Source of the DNA: Prostheceraeus crozeri
Taxonomy: Eukaryota > Platyhelminthes > Polycladida > Euryleptidae
Length of the DNA stretch: 64,000 nt
Direction: 5' to 3'
Assembly (NCBI GenBank): GCA_907163375.1
Contig: CAJQUW010012480.1
Location: 1-64,000 of the forward strand
Shown here: positions 10,401 through 24,000 of the stretch, piece by piece
Position numbering within the stretch: position 1 is the first letter of the stretch
How the letters are laid out: each line of letters starts with the position of its first letter
Program-made: the position numbers and the translations under genes
The notes under the pieces: model-generated
The model's input: the letters and a program-made list of their open reading frames with translations, nothing else
Database searches by the model: none
What the model was told of the DNA's origin: nothing

Positions 10401-13189
10401 TTAGGAATCACTGACATCAATATTATTATTATTAATATCTAAGTCTGTGACCTATTTAAATGAGTATTACATACTGTACACGAGCACAAAGTAAGCTATT
10501 GCATGAGATATTTGTAAAAGTAAGCCCACATATGGGTAGCTTGATTCGATCTTTCGAAAAGAGGATATATAAGTTAAGAAATATGAGATACAGCTTTTAA
10601 CTAATTCCTAATGAAAATCTCCGTCAATTTTTTAGAAATCTATGCCATGGATAAGGGATATTTTTAGGGAGTACCTATAAACACGCTTGCTGTTGAGGCG
10701 TCAGAATATTTCATCTAATAGTACTACTACTTGTTCTTCTGTAATTTTCGTGTTCATCCACAAGGATTGCAGGAGAGGTGGATGTAGGTGGATGTGAATG
10801 CCAGGAATGCTGTAAAGAAATGAAGCCGATGCCGCCAGATGATAAAAGTTTAGTACATTACATAGCGATGTACTACAAAACTTATGACTAGCATGTCATC
10901 GAAATTGTGAGGTTGTCATTTAATAGGTTGGTTAAGTGAACAATTAAGACACATGATAAAATAATGAGCAAACGAATCTAATGACAATGTTCAATATCTT
11001 AATATAATTGCTGAAATGTAAAATGCACGTACATTTGGTGCAACCTTTCAATAGTTCCATTTGAAACAATGAGTCGATGGAAGACCAATTTTGCAAGAGT
11101 GTGCTTTGATCATTAATCGTAATTGCATAAATTTCAATTCACGGCTGATTAAATGTGCATTTTGAAACTAGTTGATATACATTCTACCTAGGATTATTTA
11201 ACGTTAAGAAAGACGGGATTTTTGTTCCAAGATGTGTAGCGTAGGCGAAGAATGCTGTATGCAGATAATTAGAAATGAAAATGGAAAGTCGGAATTCCAT
11301 GTCATACTCATTGGTGAGTCAAGAGATGAAAGTAAATTACAGAGTTTTGCCAAAGTTTCAAGATCTGAATAAGTTTCAGGTTTGATCAATTTCAAATAAG
11401 AAACATATCGGATTTACTGTAAATTTTATATCTTAGTTCAAAGTCAGTTGACTAGATTGACTATGATTTGAAGGAAATTTCAAAATATTGTATTTTATGA
11501 ATTCGATGATCGTGCACCTGTCTGAGAACTGATATGTAGGATTACTTGTAGTGCAGATCTGTCATGAAGACCATAACTAGCACAAATTTGACCCCATTGG
11601 GCTAACAAATGTGCAAGGCTCATACGCTAGGTTGTGATGTAAAATTTTCTTGAAGTTTCTGTGGCGACTGTCTTTCCTATAAAATGTCCTCGTGTCTTTG
11701 GAAAATGCTTCTGTATATTCGAGTAAACAAATAATACAGCTATGCATTTTACATGTTTTCGAATTGTCTAATCAAATGAAGTGCAATAAACATATTTGAA
11801 TAGGCATGATTCATTGAGTACACAAAAATGCAATGGAAATATAAATCATGAACCTACATAGCGAAAGGGCATCTAAATTATACAAAGTGTAGAAATTTGC
11901 TGAGCACCTGATATTCACTTAATCAATACACAAGTAGTAGACCATTTACTGGTGCTATGTTTCCAAATTACAGTGATAGGTTGTATTGATTAATATCAAC
12001 AGCGCATATCGCAAGGAGTTGACAGCATTTACAAATTCTAAATAGGAGTGAGAATGAGGAATAAATAAATGATAGTGATGAGAAATCTGACAACAGCATT
12101 CCCGAAGTGGTATAGTAACAATCTGTTGTTCAATTGGCTGTTCGTGCTAGAATCTCGTGAGCCTGGCGCAAATTGATAGACTTCGCAAGTCTGCTTCGTA
12201 ACCACAGACATGGATTCCCTTGTGTCCATCTGGGTTAGTCTAGAGGTGACATTGTTCTGTCTCAGCCTTTGTATGCAAAGGTAGCAAGTGACAGAGATTG
12301 ATATGGAGATTATTCGTCTCCTTTTGACTTACGTGATTGGACAAGCACGCGCAATGCATGAAGTAACTCGTTTAGAGAACACGCAAGTTTCATTTGTCAC
12401 CGTAGAAATTGATAACAATGAAACCTTTAGAATGGAAGTAAAGCTTCATGCAGCACACAACAGTGGCACAAGCATCGCGCGCATTTTCACCCTAGATACA
12501 CTTGTCAACGGCTGAACCAAGGGGTTAGAATCATTCACATGTGCAATGAAAAGCTCTTCATTGCTTCTTAATGCCCTAACTTGGATCCCCCGAATGTGCC
12601 TGCCGCGACCTTGAGTCAATTTCCATTCTAGTCAACTTCAGATAACCAATCTACATGTAAATTTATGATTATCACAGTGAAGACTGAATATCTGTCATGT
12701 GAAAAGTGCATAATTGTGATTCAACTTTCCTCTATGATAAATTTGTCAAATGGAAATATTATATAAATTGTTATAGTCCTCACGATCCAAATTTTCTGTG
12801 TAGGTTTAATGTGGTGTTAATGTTCTTGCTCGTCAGAATCTAGGCTTGAATTTGCATTACGTTCAATGAAAAATTTATTTTTCGCCCCTCGAGACCAGCT
12901 CTGACCGTGACCATCAGTATTGAGGAATGTCATCGCTAAACCCCAACACAAAGCAATTTATCCCTATGTTCGAAACATACATAGTCTACTCAGGGGCACG
13001 GGGTCTACAATCATCAGGCCTGCGCTTCTATGCGGTGCTGAATCTGAGAACCTCATTTAGCATCTCGTTCAACAACTCTGTTGATAGGACAGAAGGATGC
13101 TTCGCTATATGTGCGGTATCTCGACGTTCAATCGGACTGACAGTTCTGTCGTGACGAGCAGGTGTGACATTGCACCATTAGAAGAAGTA
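10401..13189. other. Non-coding stretch, nothing recognised
   Basis: AT-rich sequence with only short, motif-free frames (for example 11204-11395 and 12288-12515). If the carbonic anhydrase gene continues, its last exon(s) on the minus strand could lie here or further left, but I could not identify one. Confidence 0.55.
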
Positions 13190-14036
13190 ATCTGAGAGGG
13201 AAGGCTGCGGGGGGTTGGGCATGTGAAGCGCAGAGGAGAGGAAGGTCCAATCAGTCAAGAACAATGGAGTAGACTCCTGTAGTTAAGAACAATGGAGGAC
13301 AACTCTCAAAGTAATTTCCAGTCTGCCATTGATCAGTTTTGTAAGTGGAGTTCATCTAAGCATCTCTCCGTTAACACTGTTAAAAACAAATGCATGTCAG
13401 TAGTTAGACAACATCAGAAGACTAAACTCCTAAATGTATACATAAATGACTGTCGCATAGAACAAGTTGAACATATTAACATTTTGGGCATGTTTTTCTC
13501 ATTTGATCTTTCATGAACCAGACAAGTGTCTGAATTGTATAAAAAGTTTTGCAAGTCTTTATCATTTGTCAAAAGACTTAAGGATAACAGAAATCCAGAT
13601 TGTATTGTTTGGAAATGTTATCAATTTTTAGTTTTTTGTCATATATCTTACTGCTATCCTGCGATGTGTGACATCAGCCAGCACTTATTCAAGAAACTCG
13701 AACGCATTAATCGAATTGCCTTGCGATGGTCGAAGTCATACGATAAACCAAGTCTTCAAGTACGTCTCGACAAGGTTTGCATCAGACTCATCAACAAAAT
13801 TGCTCGAAACAAAAACTCACATCCCTTGTCTGGCTTTTTCTCATTGAGGGAAACTTGTAGTGACATTAGGCAGTCAAGAATCCTCCTCCCATTGCCTTTA
13901 AAATCCACACTGTATCAAAAATCTGTTGTCAAATATTCCTCATTCTCGTGACCATGTTATGTGCAGATGTTCCCGTTTTATGTACCGCTTTTGTACTAAC
14001 AATAAAGAATTATTATTATCATTATTATTATTAGTC
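13190..14036 (+). mobile_element. 5'-truncated LINE (Jockey/CR1-like) 3' end
   Basis: Frames 13292-13516 and 13526-13951 encode the post-catalytic RT region: FCKWSSSKHLSVNTVKNKCM (helix after the YxDD box, with lN..K), INILGMFFSFDLS, then HISYCYPAMCDISQHLFKKL and a LERINRIALRW block. A stop and short gap split them. The end carries AATAAAG and an ATT-rich tail (14009-14036), typical of LINEs that prime on short microsatellite tails. The first 100 bp include a possible GLGHVKRR-type tail from an adjacent LINE piece. Confidence 0.75.
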
Positions 14037-14874
14037 GAAAGCTCCAGTTACCGTAGAAGGCCTATGTAGACATGGCTCCAAGTCATCAATGAAGATATAA
14101 GTAGTTCTGCGACTGATAAACAGTATGCCTACTGTGCCCGTTGGAGAAGTCTCTCATTGTCCAAATCTCAAGAGAAGAGGAAAAGACGACGATAAAATGA
14201 GAAGAAGTAAGTAAGTCAGGGAGTGGAGATTACAGCGTGGTGACGGGTGCAAGGCATTTCTCCGACTTCGATAATTATCTTCTACAAACACATGAAGGTC
14301 ATTCACAATGCTAAGACCGCCACAATCCTAAACAAAATTATTCAATTTGAGCTAGAATCTTGATTAGATCATTTGCATAGCATCTTACTGTCATTTTACC
14401 ATAATTTACTCCATTGAATATAATTAATTATTCAATCCACTAAAAAATGACAATGACACAATTTTCGAGTCTTATAGCGGGCATTCCTTTGGCACCTTCT
14501 GGCAAAATTTAGAGCTGCTGATGTTGGAAAATCGAATATGATTTTGAACCACATAATGAATAACTTAATCGATATCAGTGAAAAGTTATTGTATTGTAAT
14601 CATTTTTGGGATAATTCACTTCAAATATTGTAGTTTTAGCTGAAGCCACCTTACTCATGCCTAAAGACTTTGCATCCCTAAGAATCCATTGTCTTGCTCA
14701 TTCTCTCTCACTATGGGCTACTGACTAATAATATTAAACGGAGTACATAAACTATTCTATTTAAGAGTTCAAGTAACTTATCAAAGTCTGATGTTATCTG
14801 ATAACGACAAGGCACGTGTATGTCTGTACATCTACTACTCGCACAACACAAGAAAAAATGCAAATTATTCTTAC
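14037..14874. other. Non-coding, intron or 3' flank of the carbonic anhydrase gene
   Basis: No frame here continues the carbonic anhydrase after the donor at 14874. The region is AT-rich without repeats that I can name. Confidence 0.5.
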
Positions 14875-15038
14875 TTGCGAATCTGAAACAGTCATGATCT
14901 CCCGATAGATCGTCCACAAAACATTTTCAGTGCAAGGAGGTGTCGTTAGAGATCCCTCATATCTAAAGAAGGTATCTCGGTTCTTTGGTAATAACTCGTT
15001 GATGTCAAATTTATCGATTTCCACATAAACGGAATCAC
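14875..15038 (-). CDS. Carbonic anhydrase exon with SLTTPPC loop
   Basis: Acceptor CTCCTGACAG precedes 15038 and donor GTAAGAAT follows 14875. The 164-bp exon enters at phase 1 and leaves at phase 0. It encodes VEIDKFDINELLPKNR, then FFRYEGSLTTPPCTENVLW and VSDSQ. LLP, the two Thr of SLTTPP and the S..Q end match the family, including the conserved exon end after the SxQ motif. Confidence 0.9.
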
Positions 15039-18000
15039 CTGTCAGGAGAAAGCAATAAGATGGTTAATTGTACTACATGTAGGTATCAGGGTGTGTAAAA
15101 AACATGTTCAATTTTTTTAAAAAAACTGTTTTAAGCTTGTTTTTTATTAAAATGTTTTTACTGTCCTTGCACCGACTGAAACAATGTAGGCCTATCAATT
15201 GTGTTAAATATATACATTCAATATTTACAATGAAAAATAAACTTATACTTATCAAGATGAAAGAGTCTACAATCAATCGTTAAAATAATATTTTCCATTG
15301 GTGCGCTGAACAAAGATAAAAGTTAAGTATAGCTATCGGAACCAGTAGACTCAATATACAAAACGGGTTGCTTCTAAGTATTGTTTTAGAATACATTTAT
15401 GCAATACATGCATATGAAAAGTGCTATTCTGTTTCAGTGGCAAAGTCGAATTTACAATGTACTTTCAATCAAATATTTCTCGTGAACTTATCAAAGCTGG
15501 GTACAATATCAATGAAAAAACCACTTGCTTGAATTCGAACACGGACATTGTCTGACTCTCGGGTCAGAGAGTTTCGTTGAAATTCTTTCCAATACAGGGT
15601 TCCTGAATTTTTCTTCATTGTTGACTTTATATAATACCGCTAGTACCGCCAAGCCATTTGCAGATGTCACAGCATCTGCTAAAGTTTGATAGAAGTAAGT
15701 GTTCCACATAACAAAATGAACCTGAAAAATGATGGGAGATTTTGATTCATGATCCTTATGAGGTTTTCGGTGCTAAATCATTGTCATTGGTGATCAATAG
15801 GCACAACCGCTCGTGGGATGTGTGAATTTGAGATAATTTCATGTCCTCGAGATGTCGGCCAATGTGTGCATAACTCTAAGTTCACCCGACAGAACGAATT
15901 TCAGCAGGGAACGATGCCGAAAATGAGACTTTCACAAAATGATGTGCACCCCATGAGTACTACGAATCTTCGCGTTTCCCCAGTTCTACCAAGCTTCCCT
16001 TGTCATAAAGCACAAAATCCAATAAGAATGAAACTGAAGTTTTCGGGAAAATAAGATTTCTTATATTGTCTCTGATTAAATGATAAGTATTGGGCCCAGA
16101 GTCACAATTTTGAGATGGAATGTCTTCGAGTAACTGTCACTTATGTGCGTGATCATATTTTTCAGGAGTTTGTCCATTTTTGCTCTTAAAATAGCAAAGA
16201 AAAACCAACTTTCTTGGTCATTCCTTCAATTTTTGTGATCTTTCAGATAAAATAAGTGTTCAACAACTGCATCAAATTTTCGGCATTTGGCCTTCACGTG
16301 GTGGGATGTTGTTGAACTTAATCACGGAAAACATAAAAAGTCTCACTTTTACCGAAAACTTCAGAATGGCGCCCATTGGATTTGCACATGCTCTTCTGTG
16401 ATCCTGTCTGTCAACAAAAAGAGGGACCGCACAGAACTGGAAAGACGCGCAGATTCGTGGAAGAGAGAGAGATTTCTGAGATTTCGAGATTCCGTGCACA
16501 TTTCTTGACATCGGAGGTCGGTTACTCGTATTATCCAAAACACTGCTGCTAAAATCCTTTTTCTACATCATTCCAGGTTCATTCCAGAGACATGCATGCG
16601 GCAACAACACCAGTGACAACCCCAGTAACCGTTCAACCTTCCCAATCTCCTTCCCCATCTCCAGTATCCCAATTCTCCAAATCGGAAACACTGTGCGGCA
16701 AATGTGCGAAGCCAACGCCTGCAGACTTCGCCCTGTTATGTAAAAAATGTGAAAAGTCTTGGCATTATGACTGTAGTGGCCTCCCTCCTTACGAAGTGGT
16801 AAAGTACTTTAAGGAGAATTTGTACCACCGAAAGTTTACGTGCACGGAATGCGTTGAAAGAATGCATGTCAACGAGTTGGTGACTGTCAAGGCACAAATG
16901 AAGACCTACAGTGGCAATTCTCTCCTACTTGAGAACTATATGCGACGACTACAGATAAAAGAGAAAGAAATGGACGAGCTCATGGGAACAATGCGCCAAG
17001 GAATTGAAGAAAAGAATAATCTTAAAGAAAAAGGGGGACAGCTCAAGGAAGACATTCGATCGGTAGATAGACGAAATGAAGAACTGACCAACACGATAAC
17101 TGCGTATGAAGACCAACTGAGTGAATATGAGAGAGAAAAGATAAAACAAAACACCAACCAAGGAAGCAACAACGACAAAATACTGAGACTATTGGAAAAG
17201 CAAAAGAAGAAACAAAGAGTGATATGACTGTCCTAAAACATCTCATAGATGACGTCAGAATGACGATAGTTGAGAAACCCCATCAACGAGAACAACTACA
17301 ACAGCCGTACCAACAACTACCACCAGCTGGAATACCAAGAAATTTCAATTATCAACAAAGAAGACCACTACCGAAGTGTTACTCTTGTGGCCGAATCGGG
17401 CATATTTCACGTAATTGCTACAGCACCAGACCACCAAGGCAGAGATGGATGGGCAATTATAGAAACAATTATCGCGGACAAATAGGACGTCCACGGCAAC
17501 ATCAGTTCCATCCACAACATCAACTATACTACCAACATCCTATCCCAAATCAATTCCAGCAGCCATACCGACAACAACAGTTCACAACAATGAACAATCA
17601 GCCTATACCTCAACCAGGTATGATGTACCCTACCTCGAATTTTCAACCCTTGCAGCCTTTTGTTTAACATAGATGAACGAGGAGAGGAGACTGCTATATC
17701 GGGTGAAATACGTAATAAAGATAAGAAAACATTGAAAATTTACTACACTAATATAAACGGATTAAATATAAATAAACTTCATGACCCTGATATGATCAAT
17801 GATTTACATGACACGGGTATCATATGCTTCACTGAAACACATTTGAATGAAAATACTTCTACAAATTTATCGATAAATCGATTCAATGCTGTTGAAACGT
17901 TTTGTAAAAATAAAAATAATTTCGGAAGACAAATTAAAGGTGTCAGTTTATATCATAAAGATGATATAAATGACCCAGCCATAGAAGAATTGATATCAGA

Positions 18001-21000
18001 AAATGGAGACCTAATAATAATCAGAATGATCACTTCTCGATGTAAAGACTTGAAAGTAATATTTCTAATTCTATGCTACCGTGAAAGCAGAGAATCCAAA
18101 TATGCCGACAAAAGTTACTTAAATAGAATTAAAGAATATATCAAAAAGTTCAAGATGAAAAATATTATTATTTTGAGAGACCTTAATAGCAGAATTGGTA
18201 TTTTGAATGATAATCAACACATGAATCTGCCTTCTAGAAAATCAGAGGATCAAGTTACAAACAAGCAAGGTAGAGAATTAATTAAATTTTGCAACGATAA
18301 CTCCCTTATAGTAGCAAATGTAGCAATAGTAGCAACAACAGTTCACAACAATGAACAATCAGCCTATACCTCAACCAGGTATGATGTACCCTACCTCGAA
18401 TTTTCAACCCTTGCAGCCTTTTGTTTAACATAGATGAACGAGGAGAGGAGAGCAAGGGTTGAAAATTCGAGGTAGGGTACATCATACCTGGTTGAGGTAT
18501 AGGCTGATTGTTCATTGTTGTGAACTGTTGTTGCTACTATTGCTACATTTGCTACTATAAGGGAGTTATCGTTGCAAAATTTAATTAATTCTCTACCTTG
18601 CTTGTTTGTAACTTGATCCTCTGATTTTCTAGAAGGCAGATTCATGTGTTGATTATCATTCAAAATACCAATTCTGCTATTAAGGTCTCTCAAAATAATA
18701 ATATTTTTCATCTTGAACTTTTTGATATATTCTTTAATTCTATTTAAGTAACTTTTGTTGGCATATTTGGATTCTCTGCTTTCACGGTAGCATAGAATTA
18801 GAAATATTACTTTCAAGTCTTTACATCGAGAAGTGATCATTCTGATTATTATTAGGTCTCCATTTTCTGATATCAATTCTTCTATGGCTGGGTCATTTAT
18901 ATCATCTTTATGATATAAACTGACACCTTTAATTTGTCTTCCGAAATTATTTTTATTTTTACAAAACGTTTCAACAGCATTGAATCGATTTATCGATAAA
19001 TTTGTAGAAGTATTTTCATTCATATGTGTTTCAGTTCATTCGCATCGGTGCTGTCTTCAGTGCCGGTCGTATTCTGCTAGCGCGTCACGGCGTCGCAGAC
19101 TCTAACTTACATCGATCGGCAGATATTTGAGTTCTTCGCTGGTAATTTTTACATCATCTGAATCGCCATGACGCAAGGATTCGGCATATGTTGGTTTTTT
19201 AATGTTTCATCCGCTGAAGATCGAGTTTCGGAACGTGTCGTCTCGTAATCATCTCCAGTGTATTTCGATCATTTCTCTCTCCATCGCTGTGTCTACATTG
19301 CCATCTCGCTTTGGCAAAGCGATGATATCGAAGCAAAGCGTCCTCGCGCCTGATATCCGCTCTCTTGGTCTCTTCTCTCGCCTCTCGCGTTTTCCCTACT
19401 TTCCTCAGTGCCTTGGCTCGTCGATCGTCATACTCGCCATACGTTAGTAAGACCGGTGTGTGTGTGTTCGCGCGTGCGCTCAATCAGCTGATTTTACCGC
19501 GTACACACACCCGCATATTCATCGACTGGAAGACTCTTAGCATATGAACATCTAACAAACGCCGTAGCTGATGTGCTCGAGTGGTGTAGGGGATACTGCC
19601 ACGGCTTTCCTTCCGGAAGGAACAATGTTCGATTCCTCAGCAACATCATTTTTTTTGTGTGTGTGCTCACTCTATAGCCAGTGTCTATAGCTCTCTGTAT
19701 CTCACCGTCTACTGTCCGTCATGTCCGTTATTCGTTACTCATCAGATCAGCTCCTAGCTCTTCGTCGGCAGTCCTGTGTTTGCGTCCCTCGCAGAGTCAA
19801 AAGACAGCTTAAGTATTTTCGTATATTCACTGAGCACATTCCCGTGGTTTCTTGTCGCCGAACGAACAACAATACTCCTGCCAGCCAGAATATCACAATT
19901 AGGCCGAAGCCATGCCTTATTCCAATTCCATTGAGTAGCAACAAGCCTTTAAGTGAACGTGTCCCTCGTCATTTACCTCCCCGCATTCCTTCATTACTCC
20001 TGGCAAATGTAAGATCGATCAATAACAAATTTGATGAAATTCAACGCCGTGTAACCCGTTCCAAAACTGATATTGCCACTTTTACAGAGTCTTGGCTCGA
20101 CGATTCCACATCTGATTCATCGTTAGAAATCAAGACCTATCAGTGCTACAGAAAAGATCGGAATAGCTGCGGCGGCGGGATCATTTGTTACATTCGTGAC
20201 GACCTAAAATGCCGAATTATTGATAACATTGACGTCCCATCCCTCGTTTTTTGTGATACTGAAATCCTTTCTATATTTATGGAGACTCTATCGACCTTAC
20301 TTTTATGTGTTTATCATCCGTTTTGGAATAATTCCTCTAAGGACGACAATGCCATCGACGCCATGTTAGATATTCTTGACTTCTCCCACCTGAATCTAAA
20401 CCCAGTACACGTAATTATCTGTGGAGATTTCAATGATCTCAACAAACAAACCGAACGCCTCTGTCAACTTACTTGACTGAGCACTCATGTTGATAATCCT
20501 ACCAGAGCAGGTCGAACTCTTGATCAAATTTTCTCCTCAGCACAAAATGCCCCAACAGCAGCTATCCTTCCGCCCTTTGGTCGATCAGATCATGCTGCTG
20601 TTTCCTGGAAACCTAGCCCTGATAGACAATTTATCTCAAGGAAAGTATCTGTACGCAGTGTCTCTAAGAGAGGTATGGCTTTGTTCGCAGAGACGGCTAG
20701 CTCCATTGATTGGTTATCCATTTGTAAGGATGCTGGCTCAAGCATTGATCAACAAGCTGAGGCACTACTGGAGAGTATCAAAATGGTCGTCGAGGTTTGT
20801 TTACCCACAAGGATTGTCAGATTTCGATCCACAGACCCGCCTTGGTCCAAACCATCCCTAAAACTCCTAATAAACAGACGTGACAAAGCCTACTCTGAAG
20901 GGAAATTATTGAAATACCAGCGTCTCCGTGAAGAAGTAATCGACCACATCAGACACCTAAAACATCGATACATCTCATCTATTCGTGATATTTCATCTAA

Positions 21001-24000
21001 AAACGCGTGGAATAACATCAACTTGATCGGGCGTAGATCTTTGGTTGTAAACAATAACAGTGAGATCACTGCCCAAAATCTCAGTGACTATTTCATTTCG
21101 ACGCAGCAACCTCCAGACGTTCCATTATCACAGTGCGACATTCTTTCCCTCCAAACCTTAGATCAAGCTCCATCATGCCCGTTGTCTGTCTCCTCCGACG
21201 AGGTTGAGTACCATTTGAAACATCTGAAGAAGAAAAGCTGTGGCCCTGACGGCATTCCGTTTTACATATTCAAGTCATTCTCTCATATACTTGCCCCTGC
21301 TATAACACATATTTGTAATGCAAGTTTATCTACTCGTCAGGTACCTCAATGTTTCAAAGCTGCGAACATCTCTCCTGTCCCCAAAATCTCCAAACCAGAA
21401 CTTACTTCTGACTTTCGTCCCATTTCACTACTACCCATCTTGTCAAAGATACTCGAGAAGTTAGTGGCTAAGCATTGGATAATTCCGTATATAAAAGATA
21501 TCGACAGCTCTCAGTTTGCCTACATTCCTCGATCTGGTGGTGGCACCTCGACGGCTTTGACTCTCTTAAATCACAAGATCCTCAGTTTCCTTGACGAGGA
21601 TTCGGGAGCGGTTCGTGTTTTGTCAACTGACTTTAGTAAGGCATTCGATAAACTTCCACACCAGATGGTCATCCAATCCCTCATGCAACATAAACTACCA
21701 CGAGAACTCATTCAATGGACACATAATTTTCTTGGCAACAGGAGGCAGCGAGTTGTCTTTAATGAAAAGATCTCAAACTGGGCAGGTGTTATCAGTGGCG
21801 TTCCTCAGGGCAGTGTTATTGGACCCTTGCTGTTCTGCCTCTCCGTTGCTTCCCTCCAACCAATACATGAGAACTCAACAATAATCAAGTACGCTGATGA
21901 TCTCTCACTACTCCATTTTGTGCGTCATAAAAGTGAGGACTTGCTGCAAGATGAGATGGACAACATCGCATCTTGGTCTGTTTCGACGGGCCTTCCTCTT
22001 AATATTTCCAAATGTTCGGTGATGGATATCAAAACAAAGCGGGACCTTCTTCTAGATAAGATTCATATTGGCCAAGAGCTTCTAACATCAGTCGACAAAA
22101 CAAGAGTTTTAGGAGTTATATTTACAAGTTCTCTTCAATGGAATTATCACTTGTCGGATGTATCGAGGAGATGCTCGAAACGCATGTACATTCTTCGAAA
22201 TCTTAGACGGGCCAGATGCAGCCGAAAAGTCATGACACACGTATATAATGCCCTGATTCGCTCAGTGATGACCTATGTCTACCCTTGTTTCGTAAATGCA
22301 AACGACTGTGACATGAAAAAACTTCGCAAAATTGAAAAGTGGGCATTCAAGATTATGACTGGGTCCTCGATGGTGTCTGAGACTTTCATCGATGCTGGTG
22401 ATCGTATTTGTAGGAGGCTCTTTCGAAAGATTGCAGCAGAAGAAGATCATCCCCTACGGATTATGTTCAACAGCAGACAGCCCACCCCCAGAAATTCGTG
22501 TCCAATTACGAAACCGAGGACCAGAACTAAACGTCTTGCAAAATCCTTTATCAAATTCTGTCGATAACTCTCCATCTGATTGATGTTTACTTGATCCTTT
22601 TGAATTGTATTGTTTCTTCTCTGTAATGCGCGTACCGCCCTTTGTATGCCAATAAAGATTTCATTATTATTATTTCAAATGGTAGATATGAAGAAGGAAG
22701 ACATACGTATTGCAAAATTCAAAATGAGAAAAATCATAAATCAGTTATCGACTATTTGATCATATCAGAATCCATGATAGAAAAATTAAAAGCCTTTGAC
22801 ATCATAGGGCCTAAATTATTCACAGACCATAGATCATTAAAAATAGAATTAGATATCAACTTAAATTCATTAACTGAGGATAAGGCTGATAAAAATGGAA
22901 ATAGTAATAATAAAGTCATCAAGCCATTTAAAATGCCACAGAACTGTGATCCTTATGAATATCAAGAAGATCTTGTTTTGAAAAGTACAGAACTAGTGGA
23001 AAAATTAAATGTAGGACATTTGAATTCTGAAGAAATATATAATGAATTGATTAATACAAGTAGAGATATATATCGAAAGGTTAAACCAAACACGCAAATA
23101 ATATATTCAAAAGATACACGAAAACTTCGCAAGACTTATAAAATGACAGTTGAAGCATACAAAACAGAACAAACCGAAGAAAACCTAAATACCTTACTGC
23201 AAAATAAGAGACAGTATAATGAAACCCTAAAATCAGAAAAAAGAAATTTGCAGAAGGTAAAACTACTAGAACTTCAAAATGCAAAAGTTAATAATGACTC
23301 TAAGAAATATTGGGAATTAATAAACAAAAACAAACCAAACAAAAGTAAGAAATTATTTACAAAGCTGACTGCACATGATTTTAAAGATAACCTTAAAGAC
23401 AAAGATAAGCAGTCCCCTACAACATTGAAACGTTTCCGTTATGTTTCAAATTAGTCTCAATACGTCTCATTATGTTCCCCAGACACAAAATGTCGGGTTG
23501 AGAGTTTTAAGAAAGGTATAGTATAATCTAAGTAAAATTAGACCATATTGAATGATCATTTATTAGTTATTGATCTTTTAACTGATGTATCGAGGTATAA
23601 TGATTATTCGTCTCTTTTTCGTTCCCGCACGTCTCAATAAGTTTCATTTCATTCACCATCATCCAACACCTTGTTGATATTTAATGTGAGGTTTTTCATA
23701 ATCAGAAGACCACATCTTATGATAAGATTCACATTAAATTAAGCTCGTTACTCTAGTCGAAAATCTATTTTTTATTTCCTCCAAAGTGCCACATGAGTGT
23801 AATTTGAACCAGTCGGATGTGGATTAATTGTGCCATGTTAAGTCCTCATGCAAATCGAGTGCAAATCCATGTATCTATGAATTGTCCCATCATCTTTTTA
23901 AAACTCTGTTTCATTATCTAAGAAAAAGACTTTCTGAAATTCTCTGTAAATGTTTTAATGATGTGAATTGTTTTTAAAATATACTATGAATGTTAACGAT

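Larger units (their letters stand above)
19035..22676 (+). mobile_element. LINE B: nearly open CR1/Jockey-like non-LTR element
   Basis: About 3.6 kb with a 5' leader, one long ORF2 (19721-22567) and a 3' end AATAAAGATTTC plus (ATT)n tail at 22650-22675. It contains an AP endonuclease and RT. No separate ORF1 is seen. It is nested in LINE A directly after the foldback. No convincing target-site duplication was found, perhaps because the 5' junction is rearranged. With a single in-frame stop it is the youngest LINE in the window. Confidence 0.85.

Noticed and set aside
14037-14874. Last carbonic anhydrase exon
   Set aside because: No frame with the family C-terminal N.RP motif was found.
16592-17667. 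Host PHD-finger or CCHC protein
   Set aside because: Directly followed by AP endonuclease and RT in the same strand; PHD-bearing ORF1 is known in LINEs.
17831-19034. DNA transposon with long terminal inverted repeats
   Set aside because: The arms are LINE A coding sequence, so this is a foldback duplication.
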